A stretch of 64,000 nucleotides of DNA from Thalassospira tepidiphila MCCC 1A03514 (lineage in GTDB: Bacteria; Pseudomonadota; Alphaproteobacteria; Rhodospirillales; Thalassospiraceae): positions 1 to 64,000 of the forward strand of contig NZ_JPVZ01000001.1 in assembly GCF_001662875.1 (NCBI RefSeq), in the 5' to 3' direction. The notes under the pieces were generated by a model. It was not told where the DNA came from, made no database searches, and saw only the letters and a program-made list of their open reading frames with translations. How positions within the stretch are numbered: the first letter of the stretch is position 1; each line of letters begins with the position of its first letter. The translations under genes were made by a program, and so were the position numbers. This document shows, in pieces, positions 34,373 to 46,260 of this stretch.

Positions 34373-36193
34373 ATGACGAGTTTGCAGGATTATGCCGACT
34401 GGCAAAACTTGCCGACCATGTTTTTCGACAAGGCGAAGAAACATGGCGATACGCCGTTTCTTTGGACCAAGGACCCCGAGGGCAAGGAATTTGTCCCCAC
34501 CACCTGGCAAGAGGCCGCCGATCAGATCCGGGCTCTTGCACGTGCGCTTTATGTCATTGGCGTGCGTCCCGGTGACCGGGTCTTGCTGGTTTCGGAAAAC
34601 CGCACCGAATGGGGCATAGCCGACCTTGCAATCATGTGCGTTGGCGCAATGACCGTTCCGGCCTACACCACCAATACCGAGCGCGACCACCTTCACGCGA
34701 TCGAAGACAGTGGTGCGGCGATTGCCATTATCTCGACCAAGAAACTTGCCCAGCCCTTCCTGCACGCCGCGCTTGATAGCGGGCGCTGCCGCCATGCGAT
34801 CATGATGGAAGAATGGGGCCAAAGCTTTGTTGGCGATATCACCATTTCACGCTGGGACGATCTGATTGCCAAGGGGCGCGGCCTGACCCATGACGTTGAT
34901 GACTGGATTTCCAAGATCAAGCGCGATGATCTGGCCTGTCTGATTTATACATCCGGCACGGGCGGTTCGCCCAAGGGTGTGATGCTAAGCCACGGGGCGA
35001 TCCTGTCGAACTGCATGGGTGCGTTTGACATCATCGAAACCCTTGGCATTGATGAAGAAATCTTCCTGTCCTTCCTGCCGCTGTCGCATTCCTATGAACA
35101 TACTGCGGGGCTTTATTTCCCGATCAGTATTGATGCCCAGATCTATTATGCCGAAGGGCTTGATAAACTGGCGGCCAACCTTGCCGAAGTCCGCCCGACC
35201 ATCATGACGGCTGTGCCGCGCCTGTATGAAATGCTTTATCAGCGCATGAGCCGCATGGTCGAAAAGGAAGGCGGCATCAAGCAAAAGCTGTTTAACCTGA
35301 CCCTGCGTCTGGGGCGCAAGAATTACGAAGGCGAACGGCTTAACCTGCTTGAAAAGCTTCAGAACCTGATCTGTGAACTCCTTCTGCGTCGCAAGCTGCG
35401 CCAGCGTTTTGGCGGACGGATCAAGGCGATGGTATCGGGCGGCGGGCCGCTGAATTATGAACTTGGTGTTCTGTTTGTGTCTTGCGGCATTCGCATTCTT
35501 CAGGGCTATGGCCAGACCGAATTTGCCCCGGTGGTTTCGTGCAACCGTGCCGAAAACAACAAACTGCGCACGGTCGGCCCGCCTATGGTCGGCGCGGAAG
35601 TCAAAATCGCCGAAGATGGCGAAATCCTGCTGCGCGGCGAAAGCATGATGAAGGGTTACTGGAACCTGCCCGACGTGACGGCTGCCGCCATCATTGATGG
35701 CTGGCTGCATACCGGTGACATCGGCAAGTTCGATGAACAGGGCAGCCTGATGATCACGGATCGCAAGAAGGACATCATCGTCAATTCCGGTGGCGACAAT
35801 ATCTCGCCGCAGCGGATCGAAGGCCTGATGACGCTCGAGACGGAGATTTCGCAAGCCATGGTCTATGGTGATGACAAACCCTATCTGGTTGCGGTTGTCT
35901 GGCCGGACGAAGACTTCATGCGCGAATTCGCCCGCGACAACGGACTATCGAATGATATCGAAGTCCTTGGCAAAAACGAAGAATTCCGCAAAGTCATCCG
36001 CACTGCGATTGATCACGTCAATCAACGCCTGTCGACGATTGAAAAGGTGCGCAGCTTCATGTTTGCCGAAGCAGCCTTTACCATCGACAACGAAATGCTG
36101 ACGCCGTCGATGAAAATCCGCCGCCACAAAATCCGCGAAGCCTATGCCAAGCAGCTTGATGGCCTTTATCAGCGTAAACGCAGCGGCCAATAA
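34373..36193 (+). CDS. Long-chain acyl-CoA synthetase (AMP-forming)
   Basis: Activates long-chain fatty acids with ATP and CoA before beta-oxidation or lipid use. 606 residues. The AMP-binding motif YTSGTGGSPKGVM lies near 190-202, followed by the FLPLSHSYEHTAG stretch typical of eukaryote-like long-chain synthetases. GYGQTEFAP and GWLHTGDIGKFDEQG with DRKKDIIVNSGGDNISPQRIE complete the active site. The frame is open 24 codons upstream, but the ATG at 34373 follows AAGGAAA. It leads the small kinase gene at 36221. Confidence 0.9.
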   Translation: MTSLQDYADWQNLPTMFFDKAKKHGDTPFLWTKDPEGKEFVPTTWQEAADQIRALARALYVIGVRPGDRVLLVSENRTEWGIADLAIMCVGAMTVPAYTTNTERDHLHAIEDSGAAIAIISTKKLAQPFLHAALDSGRCRHAIMMEEWGQSFVGDITISRWDDLIAKGRGLTHDVDDWISKIKRDDLACLIYTSGTGGSPKGVMLSHGAILSNCMGAFDIIETLGIDEEIFLSFLPLSHSYEHTAGLYFPISIDAQIYYAEGLDKLAANLAEVRPTIMTAVPRLYEMLYQRMSRMVEKEGGIKQKLFNLTLRLGRKNYEGERLNLLEKLQNLICELLLRRKLRQRFGGRIKAMVSGGGPLNYELGVLFVSCGIRILQGYGQTEFAPVVSCNRAENNKLRTVGPPMVGAEVKIAEDGEILLRGESMMKGYWNLPDVTAAAIIDGWLHTGDIGKFDEQGSLMITDRKKDIIVNSGGDNISPQRIEGLMTLETEISQAMVYGDDKPYLVAVVWPDEDFMREFARDNGLSNDIEVLGKNEEFRKVIRTAIDHVNQRLSTIEKVRSFMFAEAAFTIDNEMLTPSMKIRRHKIREAYAKQLDGLYQRKRSGQ

Positions 36194-36220
36194 CAAGCCA
36201 AACGACAGACCAGATTGACG

Positions 36221-36643
36221 ATGACCCGCCCCAAAGAAATCAAACAAACCCTTACCCTGGTCCGGGGTCTTCCCGGATCAGGCAAATCAACATTGGCCAA
36301 AAATCTGTGTCAGGCAACCGGTGCGGTCCATCTGGAAGCCGACATGTTCATGGTCGACCACGAAGGGTTTTATGAGTTTGACGGCACCCGCCTGTCGCAA
36401 ACCCATGCGCGCTGCGAAGCCGAATGTCATAACGCCCTGTCCGAGGGATATGACGTTGTTGTGTCCAACACCTTCACCCGTTTCTGGGAAATGAAGGCCT
36501 ATATCGACATGGCCGAAAAGCACGACATTCTGTTGCAGATTGTCGAATGCCATGGCCGTTTCGGCAGCATCCATATGGTGCCCGACGAAACCCTTGCCGA
36601 TATGCGCGATCGCTGGGAACCGTTGCCGGAAAAATACCGCTAG
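36221..36643 (+). CDS. Small P-loop kinase-like protein (AAA_33 type)
   Basis: 140-residue ATPase resembling the kinase domain of polynucleotide kinases and N4BP2-like proteins. Walker A GLPGSGKST lies near residues 16-24, then the substrate-side pattern HLEADMFMVDHEGFYEFDGTRL. The DVVVSNTFTRFWEMKAYIDMA stretch with a DxxxSNT-type strand is shared with zeta-toxin-like kinases. A TTG six bases upstream could also start it; the ATG is preferred. It lies 27 bases after the acyl-CoA synthetase and converges on the DUF4197 gene. Substrate unknown. Confidence 0.78.
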   Translation: MTRPKEIKQTLTLVRGLPGSGKSTLAKNLCQATGAVHLEADMFMVDHEGFYEFDGTRLSQTHARCEAECHNALSEGYDVVVSNTFTRFWEMKAYIDMAEKHDILLQIVECHGRFGSIHMVPDETLADMRDRWEPLPEKYR

Positions 36644-36653
36644 GCGCGCGTCC

Positions 36654-37457
36654 CTAGTTTACGGTTGAGAAGACCTTTTTCAGGATATCGGTGGTCCATC
36701 GCGTCGGATCGCTTCGGATATCGGCTTCCTGCACGGCGATATAATGGAACAGACCATCCATCGCCTTGGCGGTTGCGTGATCGGTCAGTGATGCCTTTAG
36801 ATCCGGCACAAACGGCAGTTGGTCATACTGCCCCAACATCTGATCATAAAGCGATAACGCCCCGGTGTCGGACAGCGCATCCGTAATCACTGGCCGCAGA
36901 CGTCCTTCGATATCTGTACCCGATACACGCCTAAGATACTGGGTCGCGGCATCATCCGGGCCCTGCAAAATGCCCTTGGCGTCGGCGACCGTCATCTGGC
37001 GCACCGCATTAACCAGAATATCGCCGGCATCCTCCATGGTCTGTTCGGCCGCGCGGTTCATGCGCAATTCGATTTCATCGGCATAGCTGCCAAGCCCCGC
37101 CGCGCTTAACAATTTCTGCGCGGTCTGAACTTCGTCGGGCAATGGAATATGCGCAACCGGATCGGCGTTAAAACCGTCAACCGCGCCAAGTTGGTCGGTG
37201 ACCAGTTCAACACCCATATCAAGCGCCTGTTTCAATCCCTGTTCGACCGTATCGGATGAAAGTGCGGAAACGCCAGAACCAGAACCACCGGACGTGCTTG
37301 CCGATCCCGATGAATTCATCGCATCGCCAAGGGCCTCTTTGGCCTTGTCAAAGAACGACTGGGCATTTGCGGGAAGGATTGCACCGGCAGCCATAACACC
37401 CATGACAAGTGCCACAGCACCGGTTTTAAAAAGGAAATTGGAATTGCGTTTGCGCAT
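36654..37457 (-). CDS. DUF4197 exported protein
   Basis: 267-residue protein of unknown function. A signal peptide (GAVALVMGVMAAGAILPANAQS) gives cleavage after ANA near residue 32. A serine/glycine-rich linker follows, and then the DUF4197 body with VEQGLKQALDMGVELVTDQLG, IPLPDEVQTAQKLLSAAGLGSYADEIELRMNRAAEQ and FVPDLKASLTDHATAKAMDGLFHYIAVQEADIRSDP. The start is set at the ATG at 37457, because the open extension runs into the clpB terminator. Periplasmic, no partner visible. Confidence 0.83.
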   Translation of the reverse strand: MRKRNSNFLFKTGAVALVMGVMAAGAILPANAQSFFDKAKEALGDAMNSSGSASTSGGSGSGVSALSSDTVEQGLKQALDMGVELVTDQLGAVDGFNADPVAHIPLPDEVQTAQKLLSAAGLGSYADEIELRMNRAAEQTMEDAGDILVNAVRQMTVADAKGILQGPDDAATQYLRRVSGTDIEGRLRPVITDALSDTGALSLYDQMLGQYDQLPFVPDLKASLTDHATAKAMDGLFHYIAVQEADIRSDPTRWTTDILKKVFSTVN

Positions 37458-37534
37458 CTGCGGCCCTGCGGTTTTTGATAGTTGTGTATCAGCAAACAAG
37501 ACAATGGCCAAAAAACATGGCCCGAAAAAGACAA

Positions 37535-37558
37535 AACCCCGGTTAACCAACCGGGGTT
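37535..37558 (-). terminator. Rho-independent terminator of clpB
   Basis: AACCCCGGTT (37535-37544) pairs with AACCGGGGTT (37549-37558); the minus strand continues with TTGTCTTTTT. It lies 25 bases after the clpB stop. Confidence 0.85.
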
Positions 37559-37582
37559 CTGCATGTGAGGTATCAGGCGACC

Positions 37583-40174
<2,592 letters not shown>

Positions 40175-40547
40175 TCCTGTCACTCCTTGAGCCAACAGTA
40201 TTCAAACGATGTGGACCTTCTTGGAAGCGTCCACGGCATTGGTGTCATTACCGAATTCTAAAATTATAGATTATTTCGACAGCGACAACATTGATATGTC
40301 TCAGTCTAGCGTGTTTGCAACCATATACCCCTACAAAAGTTGCAAGAATTATTTGTGCACCGCAGCACAACTTTCTGTCATTATTCTAGATATCATATGA
40401 TGATACTGAACCAAGGACATTGCCAGCCAGTCCCTTCGGGGTTGCCCTTGGCAAAACAACGTTCTAACGTCGCCCGAACAAACGAACCAGACATGCCGTT
40501 CGTCCCGTTTTTCCGGCATGCCAAAGCGCCATACAGGAATAGTGATC
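40175..40547. other. clpB upstream region
   Basis: 373 bases with no gene. Two repeats flank a candidate promoter: TTGCAAC/GTTGCAA (40315-40321/40339-40345) and TTGTGC/GCACAA (40353-40358/40365-40370). On the minus strand CTTGCAA (40340-40346) and TATATG (40322-40327) are 12 bases apart, a weak match to a heat-shock sigma promoter. The region also holds the upstream end of the MOSC gene. Confidence 0.4.
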
Positions 40548-41318
40548 ATGACGATCGAACTCAAAGCCATCAAAAGATACCCGGTCAAGGGAATGCGCGG
40601 TGTTGACCTTAAACAGGCAAAAATCAGCGCACACCACATGATTACCGATGATCGTCGCTTTGTGATTGCAACCCAATCATCTGTCGGACAAGAAGGCGTT
40701 CATGAATGGGCCCGCAAAAGCAACTTCCTGCAATTGGTCAACACGCCAAAGCTTGCTGAAATCGGCACCGAATATGACGACGCCACCTGCACCCTTACCA
40801 TCCTTCGAAATGGCCGCGCCATCTGCAAAGGCAAGCTGGACGATAGCATGGGCCGCACCGTGGTTGAGGATTTCCTCAAGGCGTTTCTGAAAAACGAGAT
40901 TGCCGGCACGCCCAAGATCTATTCAGTTCCCGATACGAATTTCGGCGACATGAAGGAACCTTACATATCGCTGCTGAACCTGGCATCGATCCGTGATTTC
41001 GGGTCGCGCATCGTCCAAAGCGAAATCGATCCGATGCGTTTTCGCGGCAACCTGTTGATTGACGGGTTGGAGCCGTGGAAAGAGCTTGAATGGAACGAAG
41101 ACAAGATCATCAAGATCAATGATGTGTCGTTCCGCGTCGTGCATCCGATCACGCGCTGCAAGGCAACAAGCGTTAATCCCGACACGGCAATTTCCGACAT
41201 CAATGTGCCGCTGATGCTGCGCAAAGGGGTAAACCACCTTTATATGGGGATTTACATCGAAGCGCTTGAAGACGGCATGATCACACCGGGTGACAAGCTG
41301 ACCGTGACGGTCGCCTAA
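40548..41318 (+). CDS. MOSC domain protein
   Basis: 256 residues: an N-terminal beta-barrel MOSC_N domain (IELKAIKRYPVKGMRGVDLKQAKISAHHMITDDRRFVIA) and a MOSC domain with the conserved cysteine in HPITRCKATSVNPDTA near residue 203. The family is related to the C-terminal domain of molybdenum cofactor sulfurase and to YiiM/YcbX oxidoreductases that reduce N-hydroxylated compounds. It lacks the ferredoxin domain of YcbX. AGGAAT precedes the ATG. No molybdenum genes are nearby, so the substrate is unknown. Confidence 0.86.
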   Translation: MTIELKAIKRYPVKGMRGVDLKQAKISAHHMITDDRRFVIATQSSVGQEGVHEWARKSNFLQLVNTPKLAEIGTEYDDATCTLTILRNGRAICKGKLDDSMGRTVVEDFLKAFLKNEIAGTPKIYSVPDTNFGDMKEPYISLLNLASIRDFGSRIVQSEIDPMRFRGNLLIDGLEPWKELEWNEDKIIKINDVSFRVVHPITRCKATSVNPDTAISDINVPLMLRKGVNHLYMGIYIEALEDGMITPGDKLTVTVA

Positions 41319-41328
41319 GGGCCGGTGA

Positions 41329-42921
41329 TCAGTTCCCGGAATTGAATGTCGGGGCGTGTACGGCGATGCCCTTGAACATCTCGTCATGATACCAATCAAT
41401 GCGGTGCGCACGAATAGGCGGGCATCCCTTGCGGAACAATATCTGTTCTTCCTTGGGAAAGCGCGCCACTTCGGCTGACCGCAGGATGGGCTGATTATCC
41501 TGAGACCGCAAATGCACCGGGCGGCTGGTATCCTTGCCACCACCGGTGTCATCAAATTTCGACATTGCCGTCAGGCCCGAAACCCAATCCAGGTTAAACG
41601 CCCCTTCCTGACTCAGAACCGAAATCGCGTCCACCCGGCCGACGACGTTTTCCCAGTTCAGGCAAACATCCATCAGGCCACTGACACCAGAGAACCCCGG
41701 CCAGACAATCATGCCCTCGCCGTATCCGCCGCCCAGAAGGCGCTCGAACAAGGGCATCCGGCCAACATTTTCGATCCCATCCAACAAAACCAGAAATTCC
41801 GGATCGCCCGACTTCCAGCCACGCTGATTAAGCAGGTTCATCATGCCTGTCAGCATCACGCGGCTGAAGGATGGCTGAACTTCCGGGTTATCACCGCCAA
41901 GCTGACCGACGATAAAGATCGAAACCGGGCCACTGTTGATGTCTTCAAGTGTGAAGCTGCTTTTGCTGACCAGACGTGCGATTTGCGGATTGTCGAATTC
42001 TTCGGTGGCGGCACGGCAGGCCTCGATGATCTTCATCCGCTGATCTTCGGTCATATCAAGGATATTCAGCGCGACCTCGGATATGCGGCCATCCGCAGAC
42101 TCAATCCCCATGAGTTCTTCAAGGGTTTTGTAGAACCGGTGCGATGGCATGATCAGGTTGCGGCGTACCTCGGCAAGGTTGCGGTCTTCCTTGGCACTGC
42201 GCTGGATCGTGTAAACGATAAAGCCCTGCAACAACGTCCTGGCAATACGGACTTCCTGTTCATCGAGTTCCTTGACAAATACCGGTGCCAAAAGTGTATC
42301 GGCGATAAAGCCGGTATCCGTGATCATTCCTTCCCCCTGCTGGCGGATGAAATCGAACGGATTGAACTGTTGGGTTTCGACACCGGTTTGTTTGTGCGGA
42401 TCAATGACAATCAGTCTTTGTCCAAGCTTGGTACGGCGATCATGTATGGCGCGAAAGATGCTGCCATGGCGCTCATAGACAAACAGATTGCCGGTATGCA
42501 AAAGCGCGTTTGGCTCTGCCGAGGCGCGATAGAATTCTTCGGGTTTGGTCGAAAAGGTAATGACGCGCTTAAGGCCCTTGGCCCCGATCAGGCGCTTGTC
42601 ATCCCCCCAACGCCCCAAAACGAAGGACGGATTGCTTTCAAGCAGCTTACGACCGTTAAGGTCTTCAAGAGTGGCCCACGCGCCCTCGCCACGACCACCA
42701 GCTCCTTTTCCGCCCAGTTTCTTCTTTTGCGATTTGGACGATGATGATGGCTTCATTCGGTTCAGGATGATGACAACCAGCGGAATGAACATCGGGACGA
42801 TGAAACAGACAGCCCCCAACAGGGCCAACTCGTAATCACCGTTAAACAGCCCAAGGGCGATAACCATACCGCCAAGAGCCCACAGCAAAACCATGACGAC
42901 CCGAAATAAGCCAGTCCCCAT
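41329..42921 (-). CDS. VirD4/TraG-like coupling protein homologue with degenerate ATP site
   Basis: 530 residues resembling type IV secretion coupling proteins. Two membrane helices at 5-26 and 33-53, a basic linker, then the TraG/VirD4 fold. Recognisable parts: GNLFVYERHGSIFRAIHDRRTKLGQRLIVIDPH (144-176), NPQIARLVSKSSFTLEDINSGPVSIFIVGQ (311-340), and FLVLLDGIENVGRMPLFERLLGGGYG (376-401). Walker A is absent: the matching region (about 115-135) reads GLKRVITFSTKPEEF. The Walker B glutamate is replaced, LLDG instead of LLDE. No relaxase, VirB or transfer genes are near. Probably a non-ATPase family member. Confidence 0.75.
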   Translation of the reverse strand: MGTGLFRVVMVLLWALGGMVIALGLFNGDYELALLGAVCFIVPMFIPLVVIILNRMKPSSSSKSQKKKLGGKGAGGRGEGAWATLEDLNGRKLLESNPSFVLGRWGDDKRLIGAKGLKRVITFSTKPEEFYRASAEPNALLHTGNLFVYERHGSIFRAIHDRRTKLGQRLIVIDPHKQTGVETQQFNPFDFIRQQGEGMITDTGFIADTLLAPVFVKELDEQEVRIARTLLQGFIVYTIQRSAKEDRNLAEVRRNLIMPSHRFYKTLEELMGIESADGRISEVALNILDMTEDQRMKIIEACRAATEEFDNPQIARLVSKSSFTLEDINSGPVSIFIVGQLGGDNPEVQPSFSRVMLTGMMNLLNQRGWKSGDPEFLVLLDGIENVGRMPLFERLLGGGYGEGMIVWPGFSGVSGLMDVCLNWENVVGRVDAISVLSQEGAFNLDWVSGLTAMSKFDDTGGGKDTSRPVHLRSQDNQPILRSAEVARFPKEEQILFRKGCPPIRAHRIDWYHDEMFKGIAVHAPTFNSGN

Positions 42922-43138
42922 CTATCACTCCCCACGAATGCGCCTGCACCGTGAAAAGATGCCGGTTCTTTTATCCCGATCTTGCTTCCACGGTTTTATT
43001 GATGATTTGTCCCAGCACCCGCGCGAAAAATAATCGAAGGTTGCACGGAATGTTCAATTATATGCTTATACAGTTTTATGCCCCTTAAAGCACTGAGTCT
43101 TTGGGGGAATGCGCGGTTTTACAGATGGTCCAAACGAC

Positions 43139-43173
43139 AACACCCCTGCAAGCGACGGGCTTGCAGGGGTGTT
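43139..43173. terminator. Long-stem hairpin downstream of the DUF4167 gene
   Basis: A perfect 15-bp stem, AACACCCCTGCAAGC (43139-43153) with GCTTGCAGGGGTGTT (43159-43173), and a 5-base loop. The T tail is poor on both strands, so it may act as a 3'-end stabiliser. A smaller CCCC..AAAG/CTTT.GGGG hairpin lies at 43081-43107. Confidence 0.65.
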
Positions 43174-43203
43174 TGTCATGTTGAAAGACCGCCTCGGGTC
43201 AGA

Positions 43204-43980
43204 TCAGGCCGAAACCGGCTCGGATCCTTCGTCAGAGGTGGCACCTTCTTCGTCATCGCGACCTGCTGCGCGGCTACGACCGCGGCGGGCGGTCGGATGG
43301 CGACCACGGGTACGTGCGGTACCGCTTGCGGCACGGCGCGGTTTCTTTTCACCGTCTTCGCCCTGCTCGGCAGTGTCGGTTTTGTCGGCACTTGCCGGTG
43401 CATCATCACCAGATGCTTCTGCCGGTGCGCTTTCCTCTGCGCTGGCGTCATCATCTGATTTCCGCGGGCGACCACGGCCCGGACCACGTGCATCCGAACG
43501 ACGCGCACGCGGCGCGCGTTTCGGACGGCCACCATCATCTTCCGACGTTTCAGCAGAAGTGTTTTCTGCCTCTACCGGGGTGTTGTCATCGCCATTGTTT
43601 GACGCAGAGTCTGCGTTTTCGTTGGCGTCACCCTGTTGATCATCGTTCTGATTTGACTGGCCATCACTGCGGTCGTCACGGCCACGATTGTTGCGCTGAC
43701 GATTATTGTCACCACCACGTTCCTCACGGCGCTGGTTTTCCCATTCCTGGGCAGCCTGAAGGATGCGGTGGTAATGTTCCGCGTGCTGATAGAAGTTTTC
43801 CGCAAGAACCGGATCGTCGGTGCAATCCTTCGCAAGGGAAATGTATTTTTCATAGACCTGTTGGGCGTTACCGCGTACGCGGCCATCCGGTCCATTACTG
43901 TCAAAATTCTGAAATTTTGGATTTACTGGACGTTTATTCGACTGTTGCCGTCCGCGCGGACGTTTATTGTTATTTCTCAT
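43204..43980 (-). CDS. DUF4167 domain protein
   Basis: 258-residue alphaproteobacterial protein of unknown function, found next to prmC/prfA in many genomes as here. The DUF4167 domain covers the first 85 residues: a basic start RPRGRQQSN, then FDSNGPDGRVRGNAQQVYEKYISLAKDCTDDPVLAENFYQHAEHYHRILQAAQE. The remaining two thirds are a low-complexity tail of Arg/Asn, then acidic Ala/Glu/Asp, then Arg/Gly stretches, suggestive of nucleic acid binding. ATG at 43980. Confidence 0.9.
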   Translation of the reverse strand: MRNNNKRPRGRQQSNKRPVNPKFQNFDSNGPDGRVRGNAQQVYEKYISLAKDCTDDPVLAENFYQHAEHYHRILQAAQEWENQRREERGGDNNRQRNNRGRDDRSDGQSNQNDDQQGDANENADSASNNGDDNTPVEAENTSAETSEDDGGRPKRAPRARRSDARGPGRGRPRKSDDDASAEESAPAEASGDDAPASADKTDTAEQGEDGEKKPRRAASGTARTRGRHPTARRGRSRAAGRDDEEGATSDEGSEPVSA

Positions 43981-44272
43981 ATCAACATGACTTTGGTGTT
44001 GAAGGACAATCCGGTAGCATCATCGGCTCCGGAACCACTCCGTCTGAAAAACATATTTCCCGCTAAACAGCGCCGATCACGGCATTATTTTTACAAACCT
44101 GCCGGGAACCTTGAAAGGAACGGAGATTGTCGACTGTTTACAGGGGAACACGGCGCTTTCATAAGCGCGTTGGGCACCCGGCCCGTTCGATTCAACCTAT
44201 ATGGCTTGATCGGTTATTCCAACTGTTTTTTTCACTCGCCTGCGCTTTTTTTACATCACAGGTGCGGAAATA

Positions 44273-45175
44273 TCAGATTACGCAACGTCCGACGGAACAA
44301 CGGGTTTTCTTTGCCGCAACGCAGCGGACAATTCCGCCAAGGTCTTCGCGATACTCCACCCCGACAAAACCGGCCTCAACCAGCATCTGGCCGACATCGT
44401 TTTCCTGCCCGCGACCGATTTCAAAGATGACAAAACCGCCGGGCTTTGCCAGATCAAACGCGACACGCGACAAAACGCGATAGGCCGCCAAGCCATCCCC
44501 CTCATCGGTCAGGGCAAGACGGGGGTCAAATTTTTGCACCTCCGGCGACAGGGTCGTCATTTCGTCGGCTGTGATGTAGGGCGGGTTTGACATTACAAGG
44601 TCAAATCCCTCCGCCCGGTCTTTTTCATCAAGGGCGCTGTCCCAATCCGAGACGCGGAATTCGACGCTGTCATCAAGCTCAAGCAGCTTGGCATTTTCAC
44701 GCGCACAGGCCACCGCCCCCGCGCTTAGATCAAGTCCTATGCCAGTCGACCCCGGCAGATCGCCAATCGCCGACAACAACAAACACCCCGTCCCGGTGCC
44801 GAAATCAACAATCCGCGGCGCATCGGCATCCTCAAGGAAATCAATTGCCCATTCGACAAGTGTTTCACTATCGGGGCGGGGCTCAAGCGTTTCGGGTGAC
44901 AGCTTGAAAGTATGGCGCCAGAAATCACGTTCGCCCAATATACGACCGACCGGTTCATGCCCAAGACGGCGTGCAATCATGCCCCGAAAGGTTTCCGCCT
45001 TGTCATCAGGCACGATATCTTCGGGCCATGCACTGATCCGGCCCCCATCAACACCCGCGGCCCGTGCCAGAAGAATACGCGCATCCATCCGCGCGTTTTC
45101 AATACCGGCATCGGTTAAGGCCGTGACGGCCTCAGCCATCAGGCTGCCAAGGGTCGATGGGGTGTCAGAAGGCAT
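44273..45175 (-). CDS. prmC: Release factor glutamine methyltransferase PrmC
   Basis: Methylates the glutamine of the GGQ motif of peptide chain release factors with S-adenosylmethionine. 300 residues: an N-terminal helical substrate-binding domain (ALTDAGIENARMDARILLARAAGV), the PVGRILGERDFW stretch, SAM motif I IVDFGTGTGCLLLS and the catalytic NPPY in DLVMSNPPYIT. The last fifteen residues (KKTRCSVGRCVI) look unstructured. It starts two bases after the prfA stop, forming hemA-prfA-prmC with its substrate gene directly upstream. Confidence 0.95.
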   Translation of the reverse strand: MPSDTPSTLGSLMAEAVTALTDAGIENARMDARILLARAAGVDGGRISAWPEDIVPDDKAETFRGMIARRLGHEPVGRILGERDFWRHTFKLSPETLEPRPDSETLVEWAIDFLEDADAPRIVDFGTGTGCLLLSAIGDLPGSTGIGLDLSAGAVACARENAKLLELDDSVEFRVSDWDSALDEKDRAEGFDLVMSNPPYITADEMTTLSPEVQKFDPRLALTDEGDGLAAYRVLSRVAFDLAKPGGFVIFEIGRGQENDVGQMLVEAGFVGVEYREDLGGIVRCVAAKKTRCSVGRCVI

Positions 45176-45177
45176 GA

Positions 45178-46260
45178 TCAGCTTTCAATTTCGGCAAGCT
45201 TCTGGGCCTGCTCCTCGGCGATCAGGGCATCAATCATTTCATCAACCGCCGGACCACCGGCAATAAAATCATCCAGGCGATAAAGTGTAAGGTTGATGCG
45301 ATGATCTGACACGCGCCCTTGCGGGAAGTTATAGGTGCGAATGCGTTCCGAGCGGTCACCCGACCCGACCTGTGATTTACGGTCGGCCGCACGTTCGCTG
45401 TCCTTGCTTTCGCGTTCCTGATCATAAAGACGCGACATCAGCATCTTCATGGCTTTTTCTTTGTTCTTGTGCTGCGACTTTGCTTCCTGGCTGGCGGCAA
45501 CCACACCGGTCGGAATATGGGTAATGCGCACAGCACTATCGGTGGTGTTAACGTGCTGCCCCCCCGCGCCCTGCGATCGATAGGTATCAATGCGCAGATC
45601 CTTCGGATCGATCTTGATATCAACTTCCTCGGCCTCTGGCAGCACGGCCACGGTCGCGGCCGATGTATGAATACGCCCGCCACCTTCGGTCACCGGCACG
45701 CGCTGCACGCGATGCACGCCACTTTCAAACTTCAGACGGGCAAACACATCGGTACCCGACACGTTGACGATGACTTCCTTGAAACCGCCAAGATCGTTTT
45801 CGCTGGCATCCATCTGCTCGAACTTCCAGCCGCGCCCTTCGGCGTAACGCTGATACATGCGGTACAAATCAGCGGCAAACAAGGCGGCTTCTTCACCGCC
45901 GGTGCCAGCGCGAATTTCAAGGATGGCGTTCTTGGTGTCGGCCGTATCTTTCGGGATCAGCATCAGCTTCATCTGACGCTCTGCCTCGGGCAGCTTATCC
46001 TGAATGTCGTATTTTTCGGCCTCGGCCATTTCGCGCATATCGCGATCGCTTTGCGGATCGGCCAGGATTTCCTCGGCTTCTTCCAGATCGTTTAGAAGCT
46101 TTTTATATGCCTCAATCGCCTCGACCACCGGGGCCAGTTCTGCATGTTCGCGCGACAGCTTGGAAAAGCCATCCCCATCAAGCTCTCCGCTTGAAAGAAG
46201 CGAATTGAGTTCGTCGAACCGGCGTGTAACGCCTTCGAGTTTCCCAAGGTCCAAACTCAC
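45178..46260 (-). CDS. prfA: Peptide chain release factor 1
   Basis: Recognises UAA and UAG stop codons and triggers peptide release. 360 residues. The tripeptide anticodon is PVT (about 186-188, within [14 protein letters not shown]), a permitted variant of PxT. The catalytic GGQ lies in [22 protein letters not shown] near residues 231-233. The start is GTG with GGAGAA upstream, and it overlaps the hemA stop by four bases (GTGA). prmC follows to methylate it. Confidence 0.96.
   Translation of the reverse strand: MSLDLGKLEGVTRRFDELNSLLSSGELDGDGFSKLSREHAELAPVVEAIEAYKKLLNDLEEAEEILADPQSDRDMREMAEAEKYDIQDKLPEAERQMKLMLIPKDTADTKNAILEIRAGTGGEEAALFAADLYRMYQRYAEGRGWKFEQMDASENDLGGFKEVIVNVSGTDVFARLKFESGVHRVQRVPVTEGGGRIHTSAATVAVLPEAEEVDIKIDPKDLRIDTYRSQGAGGQHVNTTDSAVRITHIPTGVVAASQEAKSQHKNKEKAMKMLMSRLYDQERESKDSERAADRKSQVGSGDRSERIRTYNFPQGRVSDHRINLTLYRLDDFIAGGPAVDEMIDALIAEEQAQKLAEIES

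Noticed and set aside
40315..40346. A heat-shock sigma promoter for clpB
   Set aside because: Spacing of 12 and a poor -10 element; kept only as a weak remark in the gap entry.
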